A stretch of 37,367 nucleotides of DNA. Source: Aplysia californica. Its lineage: Eukaryota > Mollusca > Gastropoda > Aplysiida > Aplysiidae. The notes beneath the pieces are model-generated. The model saw only the letters and a list, made by a program, of their open reading frames with translations, searched no databases and had not been told where the DNA came from. The stretch covers positions 121,394 through 158,760 of the forward strand of contig NW_004798090.1 in NCBI RefSeq assembly GCF_000002075.1, written 5' to 3'. Position 1 is the stretch's first letter; each line of letters starts with the position of its first letter. A program made the position numbers and the translations under genes. Below, one piece after another: positions 1 to 12,135 of the stretch.

Positions 1-51
<51 letters not shown>
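1..51. repeat. (GA)n microsatellite
   Basis: Uninterrupted GA dinucleotide repeat at the left edge of the window. It may extend beyond the window. The next ~110 bases hold nothing recognisable. Confidence 0.95.
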
Positions 52-54
<3 letters not shown>

Positions 55-169
55 CCCACCGGTACAAGACAGGCAAAGGAAAGTCAACGAGACAAATACA
101 TTGAGAGGTAGATAGACGGACAGAGAGATTATTTGCGGTTACAGGGACCATGTCAGACATTATAATAAT

Positions 170-1460
170 TATGGTGAATTCAAGAACGCTAATCAGTTTA
201 TTCATCATTATCCAGTGCCAGATCTGCGACAGATATCGGCGATCATGGTTTTCCATTCATTCCTTTGCTCGGATACTCTAAAAAAAGCTACGTTTTCCTG
301 ATCTTTCCCTGTTACCCATTTGCTTAGGTTCCCTAAGTATGTTGTTCTGGGTCTACCCCTCAATTTTTCCAGTGAAAGCTAGATGTTCAAGACCCTTATG
401 TCTATTCAGGTGTCCCAAAAATTGCATTTGTCGTTTCTTGATTCTTTTTAACATTGAGCGTCCCACGTGGGCTTCTTCAAGCACTACCTCATTTGATTTC
501 CTTTCCTTCCATGATACTCTTAGCAGTCTCATAAGAAACCACATTATCTGTTGCTTCTATTTTATTTTCACTGTCTTTAGAGATTGTCCAGCATTCACAG
601 CCATATAAAAGGGTTGACCAAACATAGCATTTCAGGACTTTCATTTTGGTGTTCATTGAGAAGTTTTTTTTTTTTTTCAGGATTGGGCTCATTTTATTGA
701 AACTAGCCTTAGCCATTGCAGTTCTCCTCTTTATTTCTGTGGAACATTTGGCGTCAGATGTTTTCATATATCCTAGATATTTAAACTGTTGGACTTGTTT
801 GATCTTTTCACCTTTGCTAATGAGATTACAACTAGGGTTTGCTGCTTTTTTGGATATTACCATGCGTTCTGTTTTCTTTACATTCAACAATAATCCTATG
901 TTCACTTTCTGTTACAACAGCACCTAGAAGCAATTAAAGGTCCTTTTCGGAGCCTGCTATTAAAACTGTGTCATCTGCATACCTGACGTTATTAATATTT
1001 TCTCCATTTACTTTGAGGCCTGAACATTCTTCTATGTTTCTAAGGATTGTTTCACTGGACATAACACATCCTTACCTCACTCCTCGCCTGATCTGCTTAT
1101 TCACTGTATTCTCCATTAATTCGTACAGCAGCGTTTTGGTCCCAGTACAAATTTCTGATAATTCTTAGATCTTTTCCATATATGTCTAGCTTTTCCAGTA
1201 TTTTAAATAGCTCATCATGTCTAACTTTATCAAACGCCTTTGAATAATCTATGAAGCATAAATACAGATCTTTCTGTGCTTCAATACATCTTTCCATTAA
1301 CATTGTTAAGGTGAATATAGCATTTCTGGTGCCCTTGTCAGGAACAAAGCCGAATTGCGTTTTAGATATCTCTGGTCTTACACTTTTTCTCAATCTTCCC
1401 ATTATTACTCGCAGCAATATTTTTGTAAAATGACTCATACGGCTAATTGTTCTATGCATA
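170..1460 (-). mobile_element. RTE-like LINE, 5'-truncated reverse transcriptase fragment
   Basis: Read on the minus strand, this encodes the later part of a non-LTR retrotransposon reverse transcriptase. Around 1459-1097 are the palm motifs QFGFVPDKGTRNAIF and FIDYSKAFDKVRH. Around 800-490 are FKYLGY and YVWSTLLYGCECWTIS. Around 544-230 is the C-terminal tail with RMLR-like, KRQMQFLGH and RGRPR-like segments. The endonuclease and the YADD region are missing or decayed, and the frame is interrupted several times, so it is a dead copy truncated at its 5' end. The tail motifs resemble RTE/BovB-type elements, but the clade is not certain. Its truncated 5' end lies only about 140 bases upstream of the SelO start codon, so it may have displaced the original promoter region. 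Confidence 0.85.
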
Positions 1461-1603
1461 TCACACTCAGTGGCACCTGGAGTTTTAGGTAAAGCAGTTT
1501 ATTACCTCTTAAAATTGAGAAGAACTGTTAACTGACGAAACGGAAAAAACACGAAAGAAATTAACTTCCGTCCGGTACCCTGTTTATTTTGATTTTCTTG
1601 GCT

Positions 1604-4600
1604 ATGGTAGGCCAGCTAGGATGCCACGACATGAAAGGGGTCTTCTGGCTTTTCCGCACTTTGTTTTTATTTGGACCTGTTTTAAAGGTTGTTTGTGATG
1701 ACTTTTGCTGGAGAGAACCCGAAACTGAACGATTTGGACGTTTTGTTTTGGAAATTGTTGGTGATGACCGTCGCAATGTACCCTGCTGGCTTGAGCAAAG
1801 GCGAGGTATTTGTTCAGCAGAAGAAACGAAAGCGAAAGTAGGTTTTGCCACACCAATATCACCCCATTATGATTGCCTTCGAAATCCCGAGATACTGTAC
1901 AGTTCGTTTCAGGAATGGCTTACTTGTTTCCGTCAATCTTTAAAAGATACTTTCCCAGTAGACAAAGTTAAAGGAAATTTTGTGCGGACTGTCAGGAATG
2001 CTTTGTTTTCACATGTGAACCCCACTGGGCTGAAGTCAAATGTGAAACTTTGTTGCGCGTCTAAAGCTGTCTTGACAGACTGCCTTGACTTACATCCAAC
2101 AGTGACTGTTACTGATCTATTCATTGACTTTATGAATGGCAACAACAGGAGCGGTTTATTTCCACCTTCTCTTGCTCATCGTTATGGTGGTCACCAATTT
2201 GGTCATTGGGCTGGTCAGCTTGGAGATGGACGTGCCATTCTCTTGGGCGATTATCAAAACAGAAAAGGAGAAAGATGGGAACTCCAATTGAAAGGATCTG
2301 GCAAGACTCCTTATTCCCGCGCTGGGGATGGTAGAGCAGTTCTGAGGTCCTCAGTGAGGGAGTTCCTGGCTTCTGAAGCCATGCATTACTTAGGTAAATT
2401 ATATATACATGTTTAGTACTGTTTAGATATAGATCTAGATCTATATATATTCTTACATTTTTAGCAAAATTTTTATATCTACTTAAAAAGCTGTAATGAA
2501 AAGTTGAAGTGAGATATATATTTACACACATATATATACTGTCGAACCTGTCTAAGATGGCCACACACTGTAGAGGAGAAAAGTGGACGTATAAGACTGG
2601 TACGCAGGTCTATCAAAATGTTTAGTAAACAAACCACCATTTACTTTGAGATCCCAACTGGAGGTGGCTGCCAGCTCAGGACTGGTGTAGGGCTTGTTAA
2701 AATGTTTTGTATTTGTTTTTTTCTTTTTTTTGTGTTTTGAAAGCGGGGACAGGATAGGACAGTTTTTGTTGGACCTTTTACATTGTTGGTTTCATTTTTA
2801 TTTATTATTTTAGAAATTATGGTTTCGTGAAAGGTCAATCAAACAAAACAAAATGTGCCAGATGAGGAAGGCCAAGTGCCATAGCAAGTAGAACAAACAA
2901 TGAGGGTGGTCACCACTCAGGGAACAATTAGACTTTTCTGTCGTGAGTTTGTGTTGACTTCCATTGTTATGGACTGGGTTTATAAACTGAGTTGTGGGCG
3001 AAGCTTAATAGGTTATGACAGATCACATGCTTCCCTTATCAGCAGTTAAAAATGTATATTTACCCATTGGTCAACTTTGGTAAACATTGGGAGCGACCTA
3101 AGCAACATGACCAGATGAATGGATTATGATGACGGCTTGTCTACAGCATCAGGGGAAGATGCATCATTTTTTTTGCAAAGCCTGGCCGTCTCTGGCAGGT
3201 GAATTTGGTCATGGGTTGATAAAATGGGGTGGCTGCAGCCGCGTTGGACAGGTGCTCGTTTTACACTGTTAAATTATATAGAAAAAATGTAAGGGGGGAA
3301 ATGGAACTTGGCCGTTTGTACAGGTGGCCATCATGGCAGGTTTGACTGTGTATTGAATTGTAATATTCTTCTTCTTCAGCAGGTGCCTCAGCTTCCTCTC
3401 TCAGAGAAACTATGGCAGTGAGCAGGCTCATTTTTATGGTTACTCAGTTGTCTGAGTATTTTGCTTTAAAATCTCTACACAATTGCCTCCCTTGCCATCT
3501 TCTATTTTTGCGAGGAGTGAGTGTATTCACCAACAGAGGTACTATCTGAAGTGAAAATACTGATGTGTTTTATAAATAATAAAAATGACAGTGCATGCTG
3601 GAGAGGTTTAAGTACTCATCTTTATGTGCTCATGCCTTCAATTGAATATTGTCATCACATTCATTACCTTGACTGTCCTTTTTTTTCTCCTCTGTACTAT
3701 ATTCATTTGATCCATAGAAGTAAAAGGAAACTTTTACAGTTCCAGGCAATGTCGGGTGTTGTCAATCAAAACGCCATGCAACACGACTCCAAGGACTAGT
3801 TGGTAGGGTCTGTGTAATGCTACTTTAGGATTAAATTAAATGGAAAAAAGAAATGTAAAAAATCGTTAAATCTCTCGAAAAGCCTTTCTATATTTTTTTT
3901 TTCTGCCAATCTACTGTTTTCATTTTTGAATGATTGTTTACATATAAAACTATTTAACATGTTTAAATTAATGTACAGTAGTTATAGCCACCACTGATTC
4001 GTCGAAGTTGTCAACATGTTAATAATATGTAGCTTCCACTGCTTCAAAATTAACTGCTGTTGAGTATGATGGGATATAAGAGAATGCACGCCATTGCAGA
4101 TATTCAATCGCAGTCTTGTTTTCTTTGCTGAAGGTTTTAGATACATGTAATTAAAAATGAGCTTTGGTTTAATTCTAGCTTCAGACAGGAATAATTCGAT
4201 GATTACTATTATAAATTCCTTTTTAAAGATTTACTTTTTTTTGTTATCCTTGGATGTGTACAGAAATGAAAAAGGTCTAATGTCTCACTTTGTCAATAAT
4301 GAAGTAATACTGTGAGTCCCCTTATATAATGCATATATTGTGTGTGTTGAAGAGACCTTATGCTATATATATGGTATTAAAGTTAAAGAATAACGAACAT
4401 GCCTTAGTTGAAAAGGTTCTAAAGAAAATTATCCTTTCTGTAACTGAAGATAAAATAGTCTGGAAAATTCGGATTATCAGAGAATAGAATGTGGTTGACT
4501 GAAAGACAATAAATGACTACTTTTTAATTATAAAATAGGATTGTGGAACCTGTCAGACTAGTCAGAGGCTCTCTATTGGCTCCTTCTTGGAGGGGAGAAG

Positions 4601-6393
4601 GCAGGTCAATTTAGGATAAAAATCCTGGTTAATATGTGTGTATAATATAACAAAATGCAGATAGATTCCTGTGCTCATATTTTTTCCCCACAATACTTGA
4701 TACTTTTTTATTTCTCACCATTTTCTATTTTTGCATCTATTCATAGCCGGGGGGCTCTCGTGGCCTAGAGGTTAAGGTGTTGGCCTCTCATTCAAAGGTC
4801 CCAGGTTTGAATCCGGGTGTCTCCTTTCACCTCCTTTCCTGCTCTGTAGCAATGTTCTGTCGTCTGCTTTCGTCTTCACTTTCTGCCCCCACCCTCTCAC
4901 CTTCTTTGCCCCCTGCTCTGGGCTCTTGACTCTTTCTGCAGCCTTTCTACTTCTTCTACTTGGCTTCTTCTTACTTCTGTCTTTCAGCCAGACCCCTGAT
5001 CTTGTGGTAGGAAAGATCTTCACCTAGCCTTCTTGGACAAGGGCAAAAATCTCAGAGGTCCCATGTGCAAGTTGTGCACGTTAAAGATCCCTTGGTGGTC
5101 TAAAGATAAGAATAGGCTTTGGTCACCACCCGGGTGAAATTCAAAATATCCTACCAACTGAAAATGTTTAATGTGTTCCGCGCTCTCATTGGACCTTATG
5201 CAGTTGCGAGTGTCTTAAAACACTTACAAAAAAAATTATAAAAAATACATACAACCATTTACTTTTTAGAAAGATGTTTAATGCTTTGTGCTTTTTTGTC
5301 TAATGCAGGTGTCCCTACTTCAAGAGCTGCCGCTCTAATTGTCAGTGATGATGAAGTTGTCAGAGATCAGTTTTATGATGGCCATCCCCTACCAGAGAGA
5401 ACAGCCATAGTACTGAGGCTTGCTCCCTCTTGGTTTCGCATTGGATCACTGGAAATTCTTTCTTATACTGGAGAAACAGAATTATTGAGGTTATTGCTCG
5501 ATAATGTGATTAAATCTTTCTTTGTGAATATCGATATCAATAGTCAAGATAAATATCTGATGCTGTTTCAAGAAATAGTTAGCAGTACTGCACATCTCAT
5601 TGCTCAGTGGCAAGGTATTGGGTTTGCACATGGAGTTTGTAACACTGACAACTTCAGCCTTTTGTCAATTACAATTGACTATGGTCCTTTTGGATTTATG
5701 GATGCCTACGATCCCAAGTTTGTTCCTAATTTTTCAGATGATGAAAAAAGATACAGTTTTGAGAATCAACCCGATGTTGGGTTTTTTAACATGGAAAAAT
5801 TGCTCAGAGCATTAGAACCAGTTTTACGGAATCAACAAATAAAATCTGCAAGTATTATTTTGAAAGGGTACGTTGAGCTATATAAAAGTTTCTTTTTAAA
5901 AGTTTTTGCAAAAAAATTTGGCTTCAACACTGTGAAAAGACATGAAGATGAAAATCTAATAGCCACATTTTTAAAGATACTTGAGGATACTGGAGCTGAT
6001 TTTACAATGAGTTTCCGAGAGTTGGGGGAAATTTCTTTCATGAATCTCACGAAGGGTGAAATAAGTAAAAGCTTTTGGGCATTGCGTGTGATATCACAGC
6101 ACGAATGGTTTCAACATTTTATAAACCTCTATAATATAAGACTCAAATCAGAGGACATTACTGATCATGAAAGACAAAAACTAATGAATAAAAATAATCC
6201 CCGTTATGTTCTCAGAAACTGGATAGCTCAAAGAGCAATTTCAGCTGTGGAAAAAAATGATTTTGCTTTTGTTCACCGCTTGCAGAAAGTATTGGAGAAG
6301 CCATTCTCAAAGCAAGATGATGCAGAGGTACTTGGGTTTGCCAGTAAACCCCCTCAATGGGCAGCTAATCTTTTTGTAAGTTGCTCATCATAG
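1604..6393 (+). CDS. SELENOO-like: SelO-family protein adenylyltransferase (pseudokinase AMPylase), cysteine form; two exons
   Basis: Exons 1604-2393 and 5309-6393 join in frame (G|GTAAAT donor, TAATGCAG acceptor, codon GGT split) to give 624 residues. SelO enzymes have a protein-kinase fold and transfer AMP to Ser/Thr/Tyr of target proteins; known members are mitochondrial or bacterial and redox-linked. Seen here: [20 protein letters not shown] and [14 protein letters not shown] with the family lysine (exon 1), [12 protein letters not shown] with its arginine, the catalytic/metal motif [10 protein letters not shown] plus [23 protein letters not shown], and the end [16 protein letters not shown]. 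Vertebrate SELENOO ends in U-S-S; here TGC replaces the selenocysteine codon. Length is near human SELENOO (669). ATG at 1604 (G at -3 and +4) is chosen; ATG at 1631 would remove nine residues and begin a hydrophobic, signal-like stretch rather than an Arg/Ser-rich mitochondrial presequence. One intron is few for this family. A Cys-type paralogue is likely; the frame is intact. Confidence 0.92.
2539..3348. mobile_element. Non-autonomous DNA transposon (pogo/mariner-type MITE) in the SelO intron
   Basis: The two ends form imperfect terminal inverted repeats. The left end is CTGTCGAACCTGTC followed by a GATGGCCAC block. The right end, read in reverse, is CAGTCAAACCTGCC followed by the same GATGGCCAC block. 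TA precedes the left end; a TA lies two bases beyond the right end, so the target duplication is imperfect. The interior repeats GGTGGC/GGCCA-type motifs near both ends and has no transposase reading frame. Length about 810 bases. The superfamily is inferred from the TIR style and the TA. Confidence 0.6.
3349..4748. other. SelO intron interior, no recognised feature
   Basis: AT-rich intron sequence. No exon, RNA gene or repeat with recognisable ends was found. Short reading frames here lack codon structure or domain motifs. Confidence 0.6.
4749..5240 (+). mobile_element. tRNA-headed SINE, family A (copy 1, full length)
   Basis: The head carries a pol III A box (TGGCCTAGAGGTT) and B box (GGTTTGAATCC). 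A pyrimidine-rich middle follows, then a conserved body with GGTAGGAAAGATCT, GTGCACGTTAAAGATCCC and ACCACCCGGGTGAAATTC, then a tail ending TAAAACACTTAC plus an A-rich run. The same ~500-base unit recurs at 17845, 22935 (minus), 20990 (minus, fragment) and 37117 (minus, cut by the window end). It lies in the SelO intron, in the sense orientation, ending about 70 bases before the acceptor. Confidence 0.85.
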
Positions 6394-6725
6394 ATCAATG
6401 AATGATAATCCTTATAATAATAGGGTTGAGAGTTTGGTGTTTGTTGACAACTTTGTGGGATCCCACTGTTCCAGGCCTCAAAGTGGTTCACTCTGCTACT
6501 AACTGTAGGTGCTGCTCCTCTATAGGTGAGGTGGCTCCAACCTCTCTTGTGTGTATTTGAGTTTGAGGGGGGCGGGGGGGGGGGGGGGCATCTCTTCTCT
6601 TCACATCTATTTTGTTCCAGTCTCAGGTGCTGCTAAAATTAGAATCTCCTGTAGTTGCCATTTAGGGTGTGTCTTGAGAGTGACCTGTTTGTTTGTCTAG
6701 AGGGGGATAAACTTACCTGAAAGAA
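6394..6725 (+). repeat. SelO 3' flank, left part of the duplicated block
   Basis: This non-coding stretch aligns with 34257-34590 downstream of the second SelO copy, for example GAGAGTTTGGTGTTTGTTGA and TTAGAATCTCCTGTAGTTGC. It includes a G-rich run at 6567-6588. Homology stops near 6725 at ACCTGAAAGAAA and resumes near 12303. It is probably SelO 3' UTR, but no clear AATAAA lies before the break. Confidence 0.75.
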
Positions 6726-7443
6726 AAATATATGAGGCATCCTGGTGATATCAGGCGCTCGTCAAAATAATGAACTTGGAGAAACAGGCATTTGTCTTAC
6801 AGTTTGGCTAATTTTGTAGAATTTCTTTTTTTAAGTCTATGTAAAAACACATTTCCATTTAAATTTTACTGAAAAACGTTGAGTTAAAGACACAAACTAC
6901 ACCATTTTTCAGTTTTCAAGGACCTTTTAGGCATTTGAGTTACCAAACTTTAGCGCCCACTTTCTCCCTAATTTTACAATGGAAACCAGGCCTCCCTTTT
7001 TCTGTAAAAAAATAAATTATATAATCTATAGCGGTGTATATAACGTAAGGGTTGAAGTTCTCCTAAGGGTAGATCTATATAAAATGCAATGTTTTGCTAC
7101 TGATTTGGGGATGAGATAATTAGCCTCCATGGCACATGTCTAATAAATTAATGTCAAAATGTCTGTGTATTGAGTTCTATGGAGATAGTGTCCAATAGAG
7201 TTCTAATTGTCATGGGATAGGTTTTCACACTTCTTCATGTTCATGTGACGAGGACTTCATAGTCATGCACATCAGGACCAGGTAGTCTCTTGAAGCTGAA
7301 AAAAAGAAATGGACATATTCACTTCCTAGTGTGCTGTTTATTTGTGTGAATTGAAAATCTCTTTCCTCTTCCATTTCTTTTGATCTGTACCTGCTGTTTG
7401 CATGGGTAGTATGATTTCACTTGTTTATGTAGGTGTTTGCGAA
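6726..7443. other. Left part of the insertion beside the gypsy element, unassigned
   Basis: Sequence absent from the compact duplicate copy. It has no convincing reading frame and no match to the LTR at 11877-12135. It may be the decayed far end of the gypsy element or other inserted DNA. Confidence 0.4.
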
Positions 7444-10400
7444 CTACACATCTACATGTTTGCATAGAAATGGCATCAGGCTAATCCTTTTGACCATTCT
7501 TCTTCCATTTAATGAAAAAAAATTAAAAGACGTGGAGGGTTCCGACGAGTATGAATTTGAGGTTTTTAAAGATCGGGGCGTTGTGGAGTGTTGATCTTTC
7601 TTCCGCTTCTTCTGGATGCAGGTGGTGACAGTTAAGGTGCAGGTTGTGTGTGACTTTAAAGGTGCTGCTTGTTCTGTCACCGGGGGTTGTGCAGGTGGGT
7701 CAGCTGGTGGTTCATGTTGAACTTGTCTGGGGGAAGAAACAGAACGGATTTGGCTTCTGTTCCTGCGTATGTCTCGTGTGTCGTGCTGATTTATGACATA
7801 CGATCTCGGTGATGAGACTTTTTCGGTGGCGATTGCAGGTTCCCAATTTTTTGTTTTTGCATTTTGTACTGTCACATGTTCATTTCTTGATAAAGGCGGC
7901 AATATCTTTGTGTGTTGGTCATAGTAGTACCTTTGTGTTTCCTGCCTTTTCTCTAGTCCTTTCTCAATTTGTTCATTGTTTGCAGCATGATTTATCTTTC
8001 TTGGCATTGTGTCTCGCAGTTGTCTGTTGAAGAGCATTTGTCCGGGAGAAGGTAAGCTGTTGTTGATTGGTGTTATTCTCAGAGCAAGAAGACTCAGGTA
8101 TGGGTCTTGGGATGTTTCAAATGCCTTTTTTAAGGTACGTTTCACGAGTTTCACTTGGCTCTAGATGAAACCGTTACTCTTTGGATAATGGTGTGAACTT
8201 GTTTTGTGCTGGAATCCATAAGCTGTTGCAAATTCTCTGAAGGCAGTTCTACTGAAATGTGGTCCATTGTCAGATCGCACAATTTCTGGGATTCCATGCT
8301 CACTGAAAGCTTGTTTCTAGAAGGTGATAACTCTTGTTGCGCTGTTGCTGGTGTCTTTTGGCAATTTGCGGACAATTGGAAACTTCGAATAGTAGTTGCT
8401 GATGAGAAGGTATTCATAGCCAGAATATTCAGGTAGAATAGATCAGTGCCTATGGTGTGCCATGGTCTTGGTGGTATCTCTGATTGGATGAGGGGTTCTT
8501 TTCGTTGACTTGCCTGGTGTTTTTGGCACACTTGGCATTCTGAGACTGTTTGGTCTATTTCTTTGTTGATATTTGGCCAAAAAACTGTCTCTCTGGCGCG
8601 GAGCTTTGTTTTCTCTGTACCAAGATGTGGTTCATGGAGTTTCTTCATAACCTCTTCTTTCATAGATTTGGGGATGATTATCCTTGATTCCTTGATGAGA
8701 ATTCCATCGTCAATGGATATTTCATCCCAATAGTTCCAGTAGGCTTTGCATTGATTAGGTACATCTTGTTGTGTCTCTGGCCAGCCAAAGTAGACTAAGT
8801 CTTTTAGGGCCATCAGTTCAGTGTCTGTTGCGGTAGCGTCTTTTATGCGTTGTAGATAGTTTCCAATGAACTGTGTCGCTACCGCGTGGATCTTGACATT
8901 CAGGCCCTCTATTGGTTCCTTCTCATTTCCTGGGAGTCTGGACAGGGCGTCAGCGATAAGCATCTATTTTCCTGGTTTGTAGATAATTTGGAAATCATAT
9001 GGTTGCAGTCTTAGAAGCATTCTCTGGAGTCTGGGGGGTGCTGCCTTGAGATGCTTTAGCTGGATCGACTGGAGAGGGCGTGGTCAGATTCAACTTGGAA
9101 CGTCTGTGCGTACAGGTAGGCTATGTGTGGAACCGTTCACACCTGTATACCACAGCGAGAAGTTCACGTTCGATATTGGCGTATCGCGTTTCTTCATCTG
9201 TGAGGGTTTTGCTGGCAAATGCTACTGGTTTATCATCTTGCAGGAGTGTAGCACCAAGTGCTTTCATGGATGCATCTACTTGCAATGTGATTGGCTTTTC
9301 CGGATTGAAGTAGGCGAGCGTGACCTCACTTGTAATTGAGTCCTTGACTTTCTGGAATGCATTTTGGTGGTTTATTGTCTACTCGAACTTGTTTTACTTG
9401 GACAGGAGTTCTCTCAGTGGTGTTGAGAGCTGGCTGATGTTTTGGATGAAGGGCCCATGTATGTCGCTAGACCCAGGAAGAACTAGCTCTTTCTCATTTT
9501 CTGGAGCTTTCATAGCTTTGATGGCTTCAACCTTTGCTGGGTCAGGCTTGATCCCTTCGCCTGTGCAGATTATGCCGTAGAACTTGATGTGGTTTTCCTT
9601 GATTCTGCATTTGTCTGGGTTCAGCTTAAGTCCTGTTTCCTGACACCGAAGTATCATGTTCTGTAGGTTAGCGTCATGTTCTTCTGCAGTTTCCCCAAAC
9701 ACCACATCATCTGCGATGCCAATCACACCTTTGCAGCCTTCAAATGTCTTGTCAATTTTCGCTTGGAAGACGTCTTGGCTCATTCGAAGTCCAAAGGGCA
9801 TTCTTAGAAATCGGTATCAGCCAAATGGAGAATTGAATGTGGTCAGATAACTTGAATCGTCATCAAGCTCAACGTTCCAGTATCCACATTTTGCATCAAG
9901 TATGGAGAAGTACTTTGCTCCGGAGAGGTGTGGCAAAATTTCTTCCAGAGTTGGTGTGATGTGATGCTCCCTCAGTATTGCTTTGTTGAGGTCTTTGGGG
10001 TCCAGGCAAAGACGTAGCCGTCCCGATGGTTTCTCTCTGTATACCAAGCTGTTCACCCAAGCTGTGGGTTCTCCCACCTTGATTCTCTTGATGATTCCCA
10101 TTGTTTCCATCTCATCCAGTTCTGTCTTGATTTTGTCCTCGAGTTTGAGGGGTATTTTCCTTTGTGGATGGATGACCTCTGGGACTGTGGGTCTATATGA
10201 ATGTGGTATTTTCCTTGAAACTTCCCAATTCCGTTGAAAGTGTCAGGGTATTGGGTCATCAGGGAGGCTTTTGGACTTTCTGGAGTTTTGTGAGGGTTGC
10301 TTTTGAGGCTAGATCGAGCCTTTGAAGCATTCTTTGATCTGTCTTGCAACTTCATTTCTAGATTTATGCTGACCAGTCCTAGTTCTCTTAAGGTGGGCAG

Positions 10401-12135
10401 TCCTAGGATAGCTGGTCCTTTGTCCTCCGTCACATAGAATGTGGCGTTTTCTTCCTTCTCCTTGTAGGAGCACTTGATTTTGCAGGTGCCATATTGTTTA
10501 ACTTGACTTCCTCCATACGCGGTTATTTTGGTTTTGGATCGGCCTAGTTCTGTTGGTTGTCCACGGCTGTCGAATTTCTGGGGGAACATTTCCTTGTATA
10601 GTCTCAAGGGCAATGCATTCCCTTGGGATCCAGTGTCGATCTTGACTTTGAGTTTATGTTTTGTATTCCTTGAGTTATGACATGGAAGTTGGATGCCTAA
10701 GGTTGCGAAGGCTTCGTCCTCTGTTTTCATTAAGTTCATTTTGAGTGTCTCAAATGTATGTACTTGATAATCTTCTTCTTCCTCCTCATTCCCTATCTCA
10801 ATTTTGTGGGTCTTCTGGTTATTGTACTCGAGTTTTCTGCACATCTTTTTGAAATGGTGCGGCTTTTTGCAGTAGCTGCATGTCTGGTGTCTTGCTGGAC
10901 ACTGCGAAAAAGGGTGAGGGGAGTTGCCGCAATTTGGACAGCATTTTTGTGGTTTTCTGATATTGCTTGATGTAGGAGTGTTTGGTTGGACATGAAATTG
11001 TTCGGGTTTTGATCTGTGATTCTGTTGGGAAAATCTGGGCCTGGAACTACTGGAAGGTGCTTTTTTCATGAGTTTGTGGACATTCACTTGAGGTTGGCTT
11101 GACATCGAGTTTAGTTCATGATTGGATGTTTCCAAAGAACGAGCGATTTTTTAGAGTGTCTTCTAGAGTAGGGTCATCTTCCTGGAGGAGTCGTTCCTTG
11201 ATTGAATGGTCATTTGTTCCGAAAATAATTCGATCTCTGATCAGAGAGCTCTGGAGTTTGTCTAACTCGCAACCCTCTGCCAGGAGTTTGAGGGCTGTGA
11301 CAAATTGGTCCATGGACTCTCCCTCCTTTTGCACTCTAGAATTGAACCTGTATCTGAGTGTCGTTATTCTCTCTTTGGGGATGCAGTGGGTCCGAAATCG
11401 TGTAAAAAGGTCCTTCACTGTCTGTTCTTCTTCTGGAATTTCCCAGGTATTAAAAGTGTTTCTCCCTTCCTGTCCAATGTTGATAAGCAGGTAGGACATT
11501 TTCTGTTGGTCCGTTTTCTCTGCAAGAGGCCCTGTTAGGAGGAGGCGCATGTTCTGCTCCCACTGTTTAAATTTGCCCGACAGGTTTGGGTCATCAAAGT
11601 TCATGGGAGGAATTTTTGTATGTTCCATGGTCCTGACTATTTCAGGTTTTATTAGTACAGGTGGATTATAGACGTAGACCGAGCTTGATGCACTTGAGGT
11701 TCTGGAGTGATTTGGTGCCACTCTTTTAATCTGGGTCTGACAGGGGTGTTCGACCCTTGACTTGCGAGCATGCAGCGATCTTACCTTAGATCTCTAGAAT
11801 CTAGCACTTAGATGTTAATAAATCCCTGAAGACTTGAGCTTGACGGAGTGTAGGTTCATCTGGATTTCTGACACCATGTCGTGTTTGTATACACACACAA
11901 GTACAAGGAATGTATACACACACAAGTACAAGGAATGATCGGCAACAGAACACAGTGTATTAGGCACAGAGGTTTAATGTCTCATGTAGCGGCCAGGACA
12001 CTGACTCGAAGTGCGAACAGAACAAAGACTAAAGCGAAACTAAAAGCGAGAGGGTTATTTAAGTTATTAGGTCACTGGAACACAGGTAGCACAACAATGA
12101 GGTCGTAGTACGGTAAACATTAGAGTATCATGACA
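7444..12135 (-). mobile_element. Ty3/gypsy LTR retroelement, decayed copy
   Basis: Fossil retroelement on the minus strand, in the normal order of parts. The LTR is at 12135-11877 and a tRNA primer-binding site (TGGTGTCAGAA) directly follows it. gag lies around 11.1-11.7 kb and a CCHC nucleic-acid-binding knuckle around 10.9 kb. The aspartic protease (IDTGSQGNALP) is around 10.6 kb and reverse transcriptase around 9.4-10.1 kb. RNase H is around 9.0-9.4 kb. The integrase zinc and core region (CQVCQKHQ) is around 8.2-8.9 kb, followed by a C-terminal region. Pol resembles the K02A2.6-like group of metazoan gypsy proteins. The copy is broken, with at least about five interruptions, and no second LTR was found at its far end. 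It lies in an insertion of about 5.6 kb that is absent from the other SelO block, so it probably postdates that duplication. The clade is not settled. Confidence 0.88.
11877..12135 (-). repeat. LTR of the Ty3/gypsy element
   Basis: The 259-base unit is bounded by inverted TGTC...GACA ends, next to the primer-binding site. It contains a short direct repeat with TATACACACACAAGTACAAGG and a TTAAATAA-like promoter motif. On its outer side (12136-12150) is a purine-rich tract like the polypurine tract that normally precedes a 3' LTR. Confidence 0.75.

Noticed and set aside
4772-5023. Lys/Arg-rich frame ending PLNERPTP, also at 17868-18122 and 23181-23363
   Set aside because: This is the SINE family A body read antisense. 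The repetition marks the repeat, not a protein family.
6370-6381. GTAAGT at 6376 as a real splice donor removing the SelO end
   Set aside because: Reading straight through gives V-S-C-S-S-stop, which matches the known family ending, so no splice is needed.
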